Origin: Pedobacter psychrodurus
Lineage (GTDB): Bacteria > Bacteroidota > Bacteroidia > Sphingobacteriales > Sphingobacteriaceae
Reading direction: 5' to 3'
NCBI RefSeq assembly: GCF_004331735.1
Contig: NZ_SJSO01000009.1
Coordinates: 62,001-126,000 of the forward strand
DNA length: 64,000 bases
Below the pieces are notes generated by a model, which worked only from the letters and a program-made list of their open reading frames with translations, was not told the DNA's origin and did no database searches. The translations under genes were made by a program, and so were the position numbers. Positions 17,585 to 26,401 of the stretch are shown one piece after another; within the stretch, counting starts at the first letter, position 1; the number at the start of each line of letters is the position of its first letter.

Positions 17585-18784
17585 ATGCCAAAAATTTCAC
17601 AAAAAGGTGTGCAGATGCCTGCATCGCCAATCAGAAAGTTAACTCCATTTGCAGATCAAGCTAAAAAAGATGGTAAAAAAGTTTTCCATTTAAATATTGG
17701 TCAACCAGATATAGAAACACCTGAAGGAATGTTAAACGCCATCAAAAACATTGATTTTAATGTTTGGGCCTATACACCATCAGAAGGTACACTTGCATAC
17801 CGTTTAAAACTTACCGAATACTACAATAAACTGGGTTACAACATTACACCCGAAAATATATTGGTAACGGTTGGTGGTTCTGAGGCCATCACCATTGCCA
17901 TGCAAACCTGCGTAAACGAGGGCGACGAAATTATCATCCCAGAACCTTTTTATGCCAATTACAATGGCTTTGCCTGTATGAGCAACGTGGTGGTAAAACC
18001 AATCCTTTCTTACATTGAAAATGGTTTTGCATTACCGCCGATTGCCGAATTTGAAAAATTGATTACTGAAAAAACCAAGGCGATCATTATCTGTAACCCC
18101 AATAACCCCACTGGTTATTTATATTCAAAAGCAGAATTAGAGGCTTTAAAAACACTTTGTGTTAAATACGATCTATTTTTATTCTCTGATGAAGCTTATC
18201 GTGAATTCTGTTACGATGGAAGGGAATTTATTTCACCAATGCATTTAATCGGCTTAGATGAAAATGTGGTTATTATGGATACGGTTTCTAAACGTTACAG
18301 CGCTTGTGGTGCACGTTTAGGCTGTTTAATTACCAAAAACAAAGAAGTTATTGCATCAGGATTAAAATTTGCGCAAGCAAGATTAAGCCCGGGCATGGTT
18401 GAGCAAATTGCTGGTGCAGCGGCCGTAGATACACCAGATAGTTATTTTGAAAAAGTAAATACTGAATATACTTTGCGCCGTGATACTTTGGTTGGCCGGT
18501 TAAATAATATAGAAGGCGTTTTCTGTCCTAATCCGGGCGGTGCATTTTACGTGGTAGCAAAATTCCCGATTGATGATGCTGATAAATTCTGTCAGTGGAT
18601 TTTAGAAGATTTTAATCACAATAACCAAACGGTAATGATGGCACCTGCAACCGGCTTCTACTCTACCCCAGGTTCTGGTAAAAACGAGGTGCGCATGGCG
18701 TACGTATTAAATACCGGCGATTTAAACGCAGCTATGGACTGTTTGGAAGTAGCATTGCAGCAATACCCTGGAAGAACAATATAG
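17585..18784 (+). CDS. Class I PLP-dependent aminotransferase
   Basis: A 399-residue fold-type I aminotransferase, cytoplasmic. Visible elements: substrate region LNIGQPDIETPEGM, cofactor contacts TVGGSEAITIAM, ICNPNNPTGYLYSKAELE (Asn-Pro-Asn-Asn-Pro-Thr-Gly), LFSDEAYREFCYDG with the pyridine-binding Asp and Tyr, the Schiff-base lysine in VSKRYSACGARLGC (about 235), and NPGGAFYVVAKFP. The family includes aspartate and aromatic aminotransferases; the substrate cannot be fixed from sequence, though an aromatic role would fit the nearby operon. Confidence 0.9.
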   Translation: MPKISQKGVQMPASPIRKLTPFADQAKKDGKKVFHLNIGQPDIETPEGMLNAIKNIDFNVWAYTPSEGTLAYRLKLTEYYNKLGYNITPENILVTVGGSEAITIAMQTCVNEGDEIIIPEPFYANYNGFACMSNVVVKPILSYIENGFALPPIAEFEKLITEKTKAIIICNPNNPTGYLYSKAELEALKTLCVKYDLFLFSDEAYREFCYDGREFISPMHLIGLDENVVIMDTVSKRYSACGARLGCLITKNKEVIASGLKFAQARLSPGMVEQIAGAAAVDTPDSYFEKVNTEYTLRRDTLVGRLNNIEGVFCPNPGGAFYVVAKFPIDDADKFCQWILEDFNHNNQTVMMAPATGFYSTPGSGKNEVRMAYVLNTGDLNAAMDCLEVALQQYPGRTI

Positions 18785-18861
18785 TTGACATTTTGCAATT
18801 CCTAATTCGCAGTTTTAGATGCCAAATATTAGTTTACAGCTATTATTTGGCATTTTATTTG

Positions 18862-18869
18862 TATATTTG
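18862..18869 (+). promoter_or_regulatory. -7 element of the tmRNA promoter
   Basis: TATATTTG lies 44 bases before the mature 5' end of tmRNA, so a short 5' extension would be processed off (by RNase P in known cases). Confidence 0.55.
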
Positions 18870-18913
18870 CAGTTCGGTTTACAAACTGATTACTTAAAAC
18901 TGTAAACTAAAAA

Positions 18914-19276
18914 GGGGCCGTTCTTGGATTTGACAGGGTGGCGAAGGTTATGTTAGCATGCAGTGCGTTGTACGGAGAGCACTTAAAGTGAACGTTCACA
19001 TTTTAGTTGGCGAAAATACTTACGCCTTAGCTGCTTAGTTTAGAACTAACTAGCTTTTGTCCCTCTAACTGCTGCATTGTTGGGTTAGAATCTGGGGCAT
19101 CGAAACAACAAAGCTGGCTTTAAGGAGATACGACTTAAAGTGAGATAAAGTATCTAAGGATTTAAATAAGGTCGGTTTTCAGCCCGTTTATTTCCCGAAA
19201 ATCAATTGAAAAATAAGCATGTAGAAGGTATAATTTATCTCACAACTGGACAAGGGTTCGACTCCCTTCGGCTCCA
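18914..19276 (+). ncRNA. ssrA: Transfer-messenger RNA
   Basis: tmRNA rescues stalled ribosomes. The acceptor stem pairs GGGGCCG (18914-18920) with CGGCTCC (19269-19275), with A as discriminator; CCA is not encoded. The T arm GGTTCGACTCC is at 19255-19265. The tag reading frame runs from about 18991 to TAG at 19036-19038, reads NVHILVGENTYALAA and ends in the typical ALAA degradation signal. Length (363 bases) is normal. The 3' end is also the left attachment site of an inserted element. Confidence 0.96.
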
Positions 19277-19311
19277 CTGGAATCAGTAACAAAATTCACC
19301 AAAAAACACTA

Positions 19312-19348
19312 AAAGCCTGCAAATCAATGATTTGCAGGCTTTTTTTTT
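19312..19348 (+). terminator. Terminator downstream of tmRNA
   Basis: Arms AAAGCCTGCAAATC and GATTTGCAGGCTTT around an AAT loop, followed by a T-run: 14 pairs. It lies inside the left edge of the inserted island, so it may have arrived with the element to close the transcript. Confidence 0.9.
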
Positions 19349-19519
19349 GTATTTATTGGCTTTTTTGGCCAAATAACGCATATGCGAGGTGCGTCAAACA
19401 AAAAAATCTGATGCACCGAATTTGATGATAACTATCTGTAATACAACTATTTTACCACGCAAAAATCTTGACTTTTTTTGATTGCAATCTTAACTTTTTT
19501 CACCTTTAAGATTACTTTT

Positions 19520-19864
19520 ATGAAAAGAAATTTCAGTTTACTTTTCTTTCTGAAAGGAAAAACAGATCAGGAAGGTAACTCCTTTATCTACATGAGGATT
19601 ACAATTGAAAAAAAACGTGTCGATCTTGCAACTGGCAAACAATGTGCAAAGACCGACTGGTTAAACGGAAAGGTCATTGGAAATTCAGCACTGGCAAAAG
19701 CTACTAACCTCTATCTTAAGCAACTGGAATCCAGGCTGCATGATGATCCCGTAAATTTTGAAATCATATTGAATTCTGAAGGATTGGAGGCGATTAATTT
19801 GATGCAGGTCCCCAAGCTTATATTTTATTACCAGGAGCGGTATTTCTGCCAGCCATCGGTATAA
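19520..19864 (+). pseudogene. Tyrosine integrase, N-terminal fragment
   Basis: About 114 codons. The start at 19520 opens with RNFSLLFFLKGKT...FIYMRITIEKKRVDLATGKQCAKTDWLNGKV, the N-terminal arm-type DNA-binding domain of Bacteroidota tyrosine recombinases. The part after about residue 100 no longer resembles the family, and the core-binding and catalytic domains (about 300 more residues with the RHRY residues) are missing. Position directly after ssrA is where the integrase of an ssrA-targeting element is expected. Confidence 0.75.
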
Positions 19865-19929
19865 AAACCGACAGTCCCTGAATAACAAAGACTTTTCTTA
19901 AAGAACCCTTAAATCTATAAATCTTTACC

Positions 19930-20594
19930 ATGTCCTATATGTTTTTAATGCCTTGCAGGGCTAAAGCCAGTGTTTCAGGAATCATACCTACCTGGTTTTT
20001 TTCTTTGATTTTAATAGCGCTCGCTGTCCCAGCCTTCTGCCAGAATATTCCCCCAGCCTCCAGTAGTGCCTGGGGATGTAAATTGGGCAACAATGTGTAC
20101 TATGACTGGGGAGGTACAAGCAATATATCAGGTGGGATAACCCATTATCACTTTGTTTCGACGGGAAGGTATATCCAATGGGACAACTTCTATGCATTGC
20201 AGCCCGACTATCCGTGTGTCCGTTTTAACAATACCTCGCCTGCCAACCAGAGCTGTCGGTCAACGGTGCCATCGAGATCAGGGGTAGTTTTCAAACCAGT
20301 GCTCTATATTGTCCTTTTGACAATAACATTGCTATGCTTTCCTTGGGTGCATTCCCGTTCTTCGCGCATTTATATCACTCGGAAAGAAAGGCCGTTGATA
20401 AAGTCAGTTCCGCACCGGATAATACCTTCGGTCAACAACAGTTTTGTCTGTTTCTTTCCGAAGAAAAAGGCAGCCTTACGGATACAGATCAGTGTCCCAA
20501 AGATAAATATACTATGGCCATTTTCGTCGGTGGCGGACAAACCCATTCGATTGATCCCATTCCACCTGTTTTAAAATCCCTTCAAAAAAAATAA
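19930..20594 (+). pseudogene. Frameshifted exported protein of unknown function
   Basis: The first frame (from 19930) encodes a hydrophobic leader ending PAFCQ and a Gly/Asn-rich body (GCKLGNNVYYDWGGTSN). From about 20256 the sequence makes better sense in another frame: VNGAIEIRGSFQTSALYCPFDNNIAMLSLGAFPFF, a Cys-Pro-containing segment with a C-terminal hydrophobic helix. A one-base loss near 20256-20258 would join the two. I do not recognise a named family. The tail after about 20400 may not belong to the original gene. Confidence 0.45.
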
Positions 20595-20930
20595 CATCCT
20601 GGCTGATGGTGATAAAAGTAAGTACAGATAACCTCATAGCTTCATCCATGCGGTACAAAAATGAATAAAGCGCAAACGTTTGATTGTTTAAAAAACTGCC
20701 GGTACGGTCTGCTATAACACTTTTTAGCGTAAAAAAAACATCGTGCCTGTTTTTAAATCGTAAAAAAGAACCCATAAGACCCAATCTGGGATACAGTTCA
20801 TAATATTTGCACAAAAAAACAACAGTTGGCACCAATTCAACAACTCAATCGTTTGCGTGGAGAAAAAAAAATCCGGTCATATTTTAATAACTAACTTGGA
20901 AACAACTTAAAAAACCTAACCTTAACAACC

Positions 20931-22589
20931 ATGAAATCAACCATTTTACTGAGATGGCCATTGCTTGCCATCCTCATTATTCTCTCTACCTTTGGTGCCT
21001 GTCAAAAAGCTATGGTCACTGAAAGTCCCAGACTATCAAAAACGCCGCTGGCAGTTGCCAATACAGCACTTGCCAGTTCAGAAAACGCCGCTCCCTCAGA
21101 GCACATCTATTTCACTTTTCCATCCGATGCTATCGTTAAACTCCATAAGGTAAAAATTACCCAGTCGGCTAATGCCGAATATTTCTCTGTGCACAATTTC
21201 AGCGGGGGTTACGCAGGACTGCAACAGACTCCCGATAATTCTTTCGGAACCCCGAACATTTTGATTTCCTCTCTTTGGGATCCCAATACCGCCGGAGGGG
21301 TTTTCTCGGAAGTGGCCTACACGGGACCAGGAACGACCAGCAGCAGGTTCGGTGGTGAGGGCGACGGGTATAAAACGATCAACCCATATCAATGGTCGCT
21401 CAACACCTGGTATAATGTTGCCCTCAGGGCCTGGAAACTCAACAGCAAGCTCTATATCGGAACCTTTATACAGAACATGTCAACGGGTGTCTGGTTCCAT
21501 ACTTCCACACTGGCTATCCCTGAACGAACAACATTTCTAGGTTCGAGTAATGATGCCTTTTTAGAGAACTGGACAGGATACAACACAGCCTACGATGGCA
21601 GTTTCATCAGAAAGGCTTTCTTTAAAGATTGCTGGAATCTCAATACGGCAAATGCATGGCAAAAACATACCGCCAGGAGTTTCAGTGCAAATGCCGGTGA
21701 CCAGGGCAGGAACGGTATATATGATAAGGCTTTCAACTCTGGATATGATGCCACAGAAGATGCTTATTTTATGGAACACGGAGGCAACGTACAGCCAAGT
21801 GCAGGATTTGGTACAGGCCGAATATTAGCCCTCCCCGCACAGACCAACCAGGGAAGTGCGCCAGCACTTACCATTGGTGAGGTACAGTCTGCAAGTGCCA
21901 TTAGTAATGGCACTTCGGTAACGGTAAACTGGCAGAACAACTCATCTAAAAGTCCACAACTATCCTCAAAAGTAGAATTGTTGAATTCTTCAGGCACCGT
22001 TATCAATACAACAGAGGAAACATTGCCCCAAAAAAGAACGGCTACGATCAGCACAACTTTAGGATCAGGAAGTTATTCTGTCAGGATTACCCTTACCGAC
22101 ATCTTCAATCAGACTTCCAGCGCTTTTTCTGTACCGGTATCTACGGGTATTTCCGGAAGTACCTTTTACAAAATAAAAAATGCGGCAAGCAGTCTTTACC
22201 TCGCCATAGAAAATAACAGCACTGCCAATGGCACCTTTCTGGTCCAAGCGACAAGCGCCACAGGCAATGGACAGAAATGGAAATTTAATACTCAGGGAAG
22301 TTCATATGTAATCGTCAACGCCAACAGTAATAAGGCGCTGGATATTTCTGGGGGAACGCAGACGCTAAACGGAAATATTATCCAATATACCCTTAGCAAT
22401 GGTGCTAACCAGCTATGGAATCTGGTTCCGGTAGCTGCTAACAAATATGTGATCCAGAGCAATCTTTCAAATCATTACGTATTGGATAATCCGGGCAGTA
22501 CAACTACAGGCGGAACCAAAATCGTCCAATATAGTATCAACGGAAGTACAGGTTCTTCAAACCAGCAATGGATATTGGAAGCGCAATAA
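20931..22589 (+). CDS. Lipoprotein with DUF3472 and ricin-type lectin domains
   Basis: 552 residues. The N-terminus (LAILIILSTFGACQK) looks like a lipoprotein signal with Cys24 as anchor. Residues about 58-285 match DUF3472 (IYFTFPSD, FGGEGDGYKT, NPYQWSLNTWYNVALRAWK, GSFIRKAFFKDCW). A short immunoglobulin/FN3-like stretch follows (about 300-400), then a RICIN-type beta-trefoil (about 410-552) with three Q-x-W motifs: QKWKF, QLWNL, QQWIL. Likely a surface protein that binds or processes glycans. It is the only intact gene in the ssrA island and has higher GC than the core region. Confidence 0.8.
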   Translation: MKSTILLRWPLLAILIILSTFGACQKAMVTESPRLSKTPLAVANTALASSENAAPSEHIYFTFPSDAIVKLHKVKITQSANAEYFSVHNFSGGYAGLQQTPDNSFGTPNILISSLWDPNTAGGVFSEVAYTGPGTTSSRFGGEGDGYKTINPYQWSLNTWYNVALRAWKLNSKLYIGTFIQNMSTGVWFHTSTLAIPERTTFLGSSNDAFLENWTGYNTAYDGSFIRKAFFKDCWNLNTANAWQKHTARSFSANAGDQGRNGIYDKAFNSGYDATEDAYFMEHGGNVQPSAGFGTGRILALPAQTNQGSAPALTIGEVQSASAISNGTSVTVNWQNNSSKSPQLSSKVELLNSSGTVINTTEETLPQKRTATISTTLGSGSYSVRITLTDIFNQTSSAFSVPVSTGISGSTFYKIKNAASSLYLAIENNSTANGTFLVQATSATGNGQKWKFNTQGSSYVIVNANSNKALDISGGTQTLNGNIIQYTLSNGANQLWNLVPVAANKYVIQSNLSNHYVLDNPGSTTTGGTKIVQYSINGSTGSSNQQWILEAQ

Positions 22590-22733
22590 CTTTTCAACAT
22601 TATGTTTGAAAGGGGAATTTATCAAAATGAAAAATCAAAAACAGATTTTAATTTGAGGCGCTTCTCGAAAGCGCAAGAAATGACCAGTCCTGAAAATTAG
22701 ATACAGGATTAATAATAAAATAAAAATTACATT

Positions 22734-23069
22734 TTAATTAGCAGCCAGTTCTTTCTGGTTGCTAATTTTTCGTTTATAAGTTTTGATTTTACCATGCATA
22801 TACTTTGGTGTATTCATAAAGCATACATGGTGTGGCCTAATATCATTATAAATATTAATGCTTCAGAAACTATTTTTTTCATTTCAGAAATTTGGACTCC
22901 TTCCCTAATTAAAATAAATTCTCGTTTTAAAATTCCATTCACCCGCTCAGCCACAGCATTCCTTTATGGATCGTAGCTTTCGGTCATGCAGCATCTGATG
23001 TTATTTTTTATCAGTATTCCTTATAAAAGTATTGCAAGCCCTGTCGGAGTGATGGATTAGCGTGTTCAT
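22734..23069 (-). pseudogene. IS3-family transposase, C-terminal remnant
   Basis: On the minus strand, broken pieces of an IS3 OrfB integrase core can be read across several frameshifts and stops: MNTLIHHSDR, then GLQYFYKEY, CMTESYDP, NAVAERVNGILKREFILI, EMKKIVSEALI, and TPKYMHGKIKTYKRKISNQKELAAN ending at 22734. HHSDR and NAVAERVNGILK are conserved DDE-domain motifs with the catalytic Asp and Glu. A base is lost inside the SDRG motif. No terminal inverted repeats were identified. Confidence 0.8.
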
Positions 23070-23271
23070 AATTGAATTTTGCTGCCCAACCTAATTTAAA
23101 CAATATTTTTTTTGCCAAAGCCTTTTGTATGTTATCAGGTAATTCAGCACCTTTAATCATTAAGATTTTGCATTTAAAAGTAAAGGTGAGTTATTGGTTC
23201 CTCAAAGCTAATCAAAAAACACAACATACTGACTTACAGATAAATAAATCGAGAGGTTCGACTCCCTTCGG

Positions 23272-23685
23272 ATCCTTTGTGGAACACCGAAGTGGTAAAA
23301 ATATCAGAAGCAAATACTTAATCCATCTTTTTTCAACTGTTCTAGTATTATTGATTGCTATTTTTTATATATAAATCAGTCCAAACCCCAGGGCTTAATA
23401 AACAATTTCGCTAATTGTTTAAATGCAACCATTCAGCAAAAAGTGTTAATATGCGCAAAAAGCTATATAACAGCACCTTAACAAATAGGCATAATATTAG
23501 TATCCTTCTACCGAATACAACATTCATTTTGCCATGAAAGAAATATTGGCATGATAATCTGCATTTAATGGATTATTCAAATATGGTTCAATGACAACAG
23601 GCAATAACCAGCCGGTGTCGATAGAAAAAATAGAAGACGATAAAGAATCAATTTTAAAACAAATAAATATCAAAAAAAACAGATC
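23272..23685. other. Interval between island edge and the next gene
   Basis: No credible gene. It holds an inverted repeat AACAATT-TCGCT-AATTGTT (23401-23419), whose TTTCGCTAAT resembles the shared upstream element of the sigma-54-like promoters. It also holds GGCATAATATTAGT (23488-23501), a weak -24/-12 candidate pointing at 23686. The separation (78 bases) differs from the 57-60 seen at the other promoters, so this assignment is weak. Confidence 0.4.
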
Positions 23686-24414
23686 ATGAAAAGAACCCTA
23701 TTCATTACTTTACTGGCTATTTCAGCTTTTAATGCATGGTCCTGCGATAAATGCAGGGATTTTGCCAAATCAGAGGACTTCAATATCAAGGCGGCAAAAA
23801 TTGTACACAACAAAGCCTTTGGTACACTGGAATTCGAGATTACCGTTGCCGGCAAAGCAGGTGGCACAACACCCAGCCCAATCGGTAAATTTGATATGGC
23901 ACCGGTTTTGGGTTATGTCTTTCCCACAACACTTAAAGCTGAAGATATTGGATTCAGCTCCACTGAAGGAATTGTAGCAATGGCACTCACCTCCCATCCG
24001 GATTTTGACGATACACCTTTATGGGACGAAAATATGGACAAACGTTTCGATAACGACGGGATAGTCTGGCATCCCCACTGGGTAATACTGGTAAAAGATA
24101 GCCGTGTGCCAGGGGGATTCTCGGTCAAAGAACACAAAAAAGCCGAACAGGTGACCAAGCCCAAAACCGCAGCAGATATGCCCATGTATATGGATTCCCC
24201 GGGATATCCGGTAGCTACCGAAGGCAAAGTGATCAGGTTAAGCGTACCCGCATACCACGTTAATAATGTAACCAGTTTTAAATTCGATGTGCTTACCTGT
24301 TACATGCAGATCAGTGCACCCGCAGATGGGGGAATGGATAAACCTATGCTGGGCGTTTACAATGTTTTCCAGATTTTATCAAAAGACCTCTCCTTGCCCT
24401 ACCAGGTAAAGTAA
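23686..24414 (+). CDS. Exported protein of unknown function
   Basis: 242 residues. Signal peptide MKRTLFITLLAISAFNAWS followed at once by CDKC, either a lipoprotein-like Cys or a CxxC metal/redox pair. The body has FEITVAGKAGG, DMAPVLGYVFPTTL, LTSHPDFDDTPLWDE, IVWHPHWVILVKD and a C-terminal SFKFDVLTCYMQIS. The Trp-His-Pro-His-Trp and Ser-His-Pro-Asp-Phe-Asp-Asp segments look like conserved, possibly metal-binding motifs. I do not recognise the family. A small cytoplasmic protein is encoded 57 bases downstream, probably in the same transcript, and both lie next to a sigma-54 regulator. Confidence 0.7.
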   Translation: MKRTLFITLLAISAFNAWSCDKCRDFAKSEDFNIKAAKIVHNKAFGTLEFEITVAGKAGGTTPSPIGKFDMAPVLGYVFPTTLKAEDIGFSSTEGIVAMALTSHPDFDDTPLWDENMDKRFDNDGIVWHPHWVILVKDSRVPGGFSVKEHKKAEQVTKPKTAADMPMYMDSPGYPVATEGKVIRLSVPAYHVNNVTSFKFDVLTCYMQISAPADGGMDKPMLGVYNVFQILSKDLSLPYQVK

Positions 24415-24470
24415 TAGTTAAAGGGAGCATGAAACAACATGTTCCCATTTCAAAAACTTAAAAACCGAAT

Positions 24471-24713
24471 ATGTCCAATACGATCGACCTTATCCCCGGC
24501 AACACCTTAATTACAGATTCACCTTTGGAAGGACGGATATTGGCTATAAAGATGGCCCGCTTGATCATTAAAGCAACCCAGCCAGATGACCAGATCCGGG
24601 ACAAATTAAGAGATATTTATGCAAGAGATGCGGGCATGCTCATTTCGATCGGCCATACTGTAGCCATCGAGTTTGCAACGATTGCAGCAGCCAACAACTA
24701 TTGGAAAAAGTAA
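24471..24713 (+). CDS. Small conserved-looking protein, unknown function
   Basis: 80 residues, no signal peptide or membrane helix. The sequence is mostly predicted helix (ILAIKMARLIIKAT, IRDKLRDIYARDAGMLI, HTVAIEFATIAAANNYW). No family recognised. It follows the exported protein at 23686 and is convergent with the sigma-54 regulator, whose stop is 17 bases away. Confidence 0.55.
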   Translation: MSNTIDLIPGNTLITDSPLEGRILAIKMARLIIKATQPDDQIRDKLRDIYARDAGMLISIGHTVAIEFATIAAANNYWKK

Positions 24714-24730
24714 CACCATGTTACCATTTC

Positions 24731-26119
24731 TCAGCGCAGTACATTTTCCTTTTTTATGCCAAGCTTTTTCATCCGGGAAACCAGCGTGGAGTAAGGCAGA
24801 TTGAGCAGTTCGGCCGCGCCACCTGGCCCGGCGATCTTGCCTTTACAGATTTTTAGGACATGTACAATATGCTCGACCTCGTTCTGCTCCATCGTTTTTA
24901 TGCCCACGGAGGTAATTTCTTTCACAGGCGGAACGTCCTCAAAGATCGGTAAGAGCACACTTGTAATTATTTTCCCCGGAGAGAGCAGGATACTCCTTTC
25001 GATAAGGTGCTCCAGTTCCCTGATGTTCCCGGGCCAGTTATAGTTCATCAGTGTCTTCATCGCCTCATCCGATATGCGCTCGATATCTTTGCCAAGCTTT
25101 GGGGCATAATGCGAAATAAAATGTGCAACCAGAACCGGAATATCATCTTTTCTTGTCCTCAAAGGTGGCACGGCAATCGGAAAAACATTCAGCCGGTAGA
25201 AGAGATCCATCCTGAATTTGCCGTTGGCGACTTCTGTCTCCAGGTTACGGTTTGTTGCTGCAACGATCCTGATATCAACTTTGATCGTGTTTTTACCACC
25301 TACACGCTCAATCTCTTTTTCCTGTAGCACGCGCAATAGTTTCACCTGAAGATCGAGCGGAAGCTCTCCCACCTCATCCAAAAAGATAGTGCCGGTATCT
25401 GCCTGCTCAAATTTCCCTATGCGCCTATCATAAGCACCGGTAAAGGCTCCTTTTTCATGTCCGAAAAGCTCAGATTCAATCAGCGATGCAGGAAGTGCGG
25501 CACAGTTGACCTTAATTAAAGGCCTGCTTTTTCGCAGTGACTGTGCATGTAGGCTATCCACCAACCGTTCCTTTCCAGTACCGCTTTCACCTAAGATCAG
25601 TACGGATGTATCGGTGGGTGCCACCAGTTTGATATGGTTGAACACGGTATTCAGTGCCTGGCTCTTTCCGATTATCCCCTCAAAATCCCTGTGCTGTACA
25701 AAAGCATCCTTGGCAACATGTTCACTCCTGAATTTAAGCTTTAGTTTTTGTTCATGCAAGTAGTTTGCAATATCTATCGTCACAAGCACATCCTTTTCCC
25801 TGAAAGGTTTGACCAGAAAACCGTATGGTTCAGTTTTTTTTGCCTCTGCAAGTATATCCTTGTTAGAATTCGCAGAAAGATAAACAAAGGCGATATTTTT
25901 TTCCTTTAACACTTTCGCCAGATCGATCCCCGTCAGTTTCCCTTTAAGGAAGATATCGAGCAATACCAGATCAGGCTTTTCTCTTTCAATAATTTCAAGC
26001 GCTTTGGTTACATAACCGGCGATATCGCAAACGTAATAACCTGCCCGATGAAGGATCATCTCAAGGTTATTGGCCTCTACAAATTCATCTTCAACAATTA
26101 GTATACGTTTCTTCATCAT
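24731..26119 (-). CDS. NtrC-type sigma-54 response regulator
   Basis: 462 residues. REC domain 1-120 with acidic EDE, phosphoacceptor in [12 protein letters not shown] (about 55) and [11 protein letters not shown]+ domain about 145-375 with Walker [15 protein letters not shown] (sigma-54 contact) and Walker [14 protein letters not shown]-terminal helix-turn-helix with [25 protein letters not shown]. It should activate RpoN-dependent promoters when phosphorylated. No kinase is adjacent; the HisKA_2 kinases at 36046 and 38488 are the nearest candidates. A -7 box TATTTTTG at 26148-26155 (minus) suggests the regulator itself uses the housekeeping sigma factor. Confidence 0.94.
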   Translation of the reverse strand: MMKKRILIVEDEFVEANNLEMILHRAGYYVCDIAGYVTKALEIIEREKPDLVLLDIFLKGKLTGIDLAKVLKEKNIAFVYLSANSNKDILAEAKKTEPYGFLVKPFREKDVLVTIDIANYLHEQKLKLKFRSEHVAKDAFVQHRDFEGIIGKSQALNTVFNHIKLVAPTDTSVLILGESGTGKERLVDSLHAQSLRKSRPLIKVNCAALPASLIESELFGHEKGAFTGAYDRRIGKFEQADTGTIFLDEVGELPLDLQVKLLRVLQEKEIERVGGKNTIKVDIRIVAATNRNLETEVANGKFRMDLFYRLNVFPIAVPPLRTRKDDIPVLVAHFISHYAPKLGKDIERISDEAMKTLMNYNWPGNIRELEHLIERSILLSPGKIITSVLLPIFEDVPPVKEITSVGIKTMEQNEVEHIVHVLKICKGKIAGPGGAAELLNLPYSTLVSRMKKLGIKKENVLR

Positions 26120-26147
26120 CTTTAGGTCTGTTTAGGCAGTTTGGGAT

Positions 26148-26155
26148 CAAAAATA
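26148..26155 (-). promoter_or_regulatory. -7 element of the NtrC-type regulator
   Basis: TATTTTTG on the minus strand, 28 bases before the ATG at 26119. Confidence 0.5.
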
Positions 26156-26280
26156 GGGTTCGGTTCACTAAAGCTACGACAAAAATTTAATTCAACAAAA
26201 AATCATAACCACCTCATTACCAAAACACTCTAACTCAACAAGAAACAATCTGCCAGAATATTTTCCATTTCGATAATTAT

Positions 26281-26363
26281 TGATATTCCGACAGAAATCC
26301 CAAAACAGAACAAACCACAAAACACTCAATTACAACAAGTTAAACAAACGGCATATCCTTGGC
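26281..26363 (+). promoter_or_regulatory. Sigma-54-like promoter and upstream element for the hydrolase pair
   Basis: GG (26350-26351), 10 bases, GC (26362-26363): CGGCATATCCTTGGCA. The upstream element reads CGGAATATCAATAATT on the minus strand (26290 down to 26275); its core edge is 60 bases from the -24 GG. A partial second copy (ATCGAAAT, minus strand) is at 26267-26274. The ATG lies 39 bases after the -12 element. Confidence 0.7.
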
Positions 26364-26401
26364 ATATCCGTGCCTATCCAACAAAAAAAAAGAAAAAAAC
26401 A

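Larger units (their letters stand above)
19255..23271. mobile_element. Remnant 4-kb island inserted at the ssrA 3' end
   Basis: GGTTCGACTCCCTTCGG is present at the tmRNA 3' end (19255-19271) and again at 23255-23271, where it has no tmRNA context; beyond it both copies read NTCC. This is the expected attL/attR pair of an element integrated into ssrA. Inside lie an integrase fragment, a frameshifted secreted gene, one intact lipoprotein gene and a broken IS3-type transposase. The integrase is incomplete, so the element cannot move by itself. Confidence 0.8.

Noticed and set aside
20512-20835. 107-residue minus-strand reading frame
   Set aside because: It overlaps the tail of the frameshifted plus-strand gene, has no recognisable motif and no promoter or start context.
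23548-23562. TTGGCATGATAATCTGCATT as a -24/-12 promoter before 23686
   Set aside because: GG and GC are 11 rather than 10 bases apart, and no upstream element lies at the regulon spacing.
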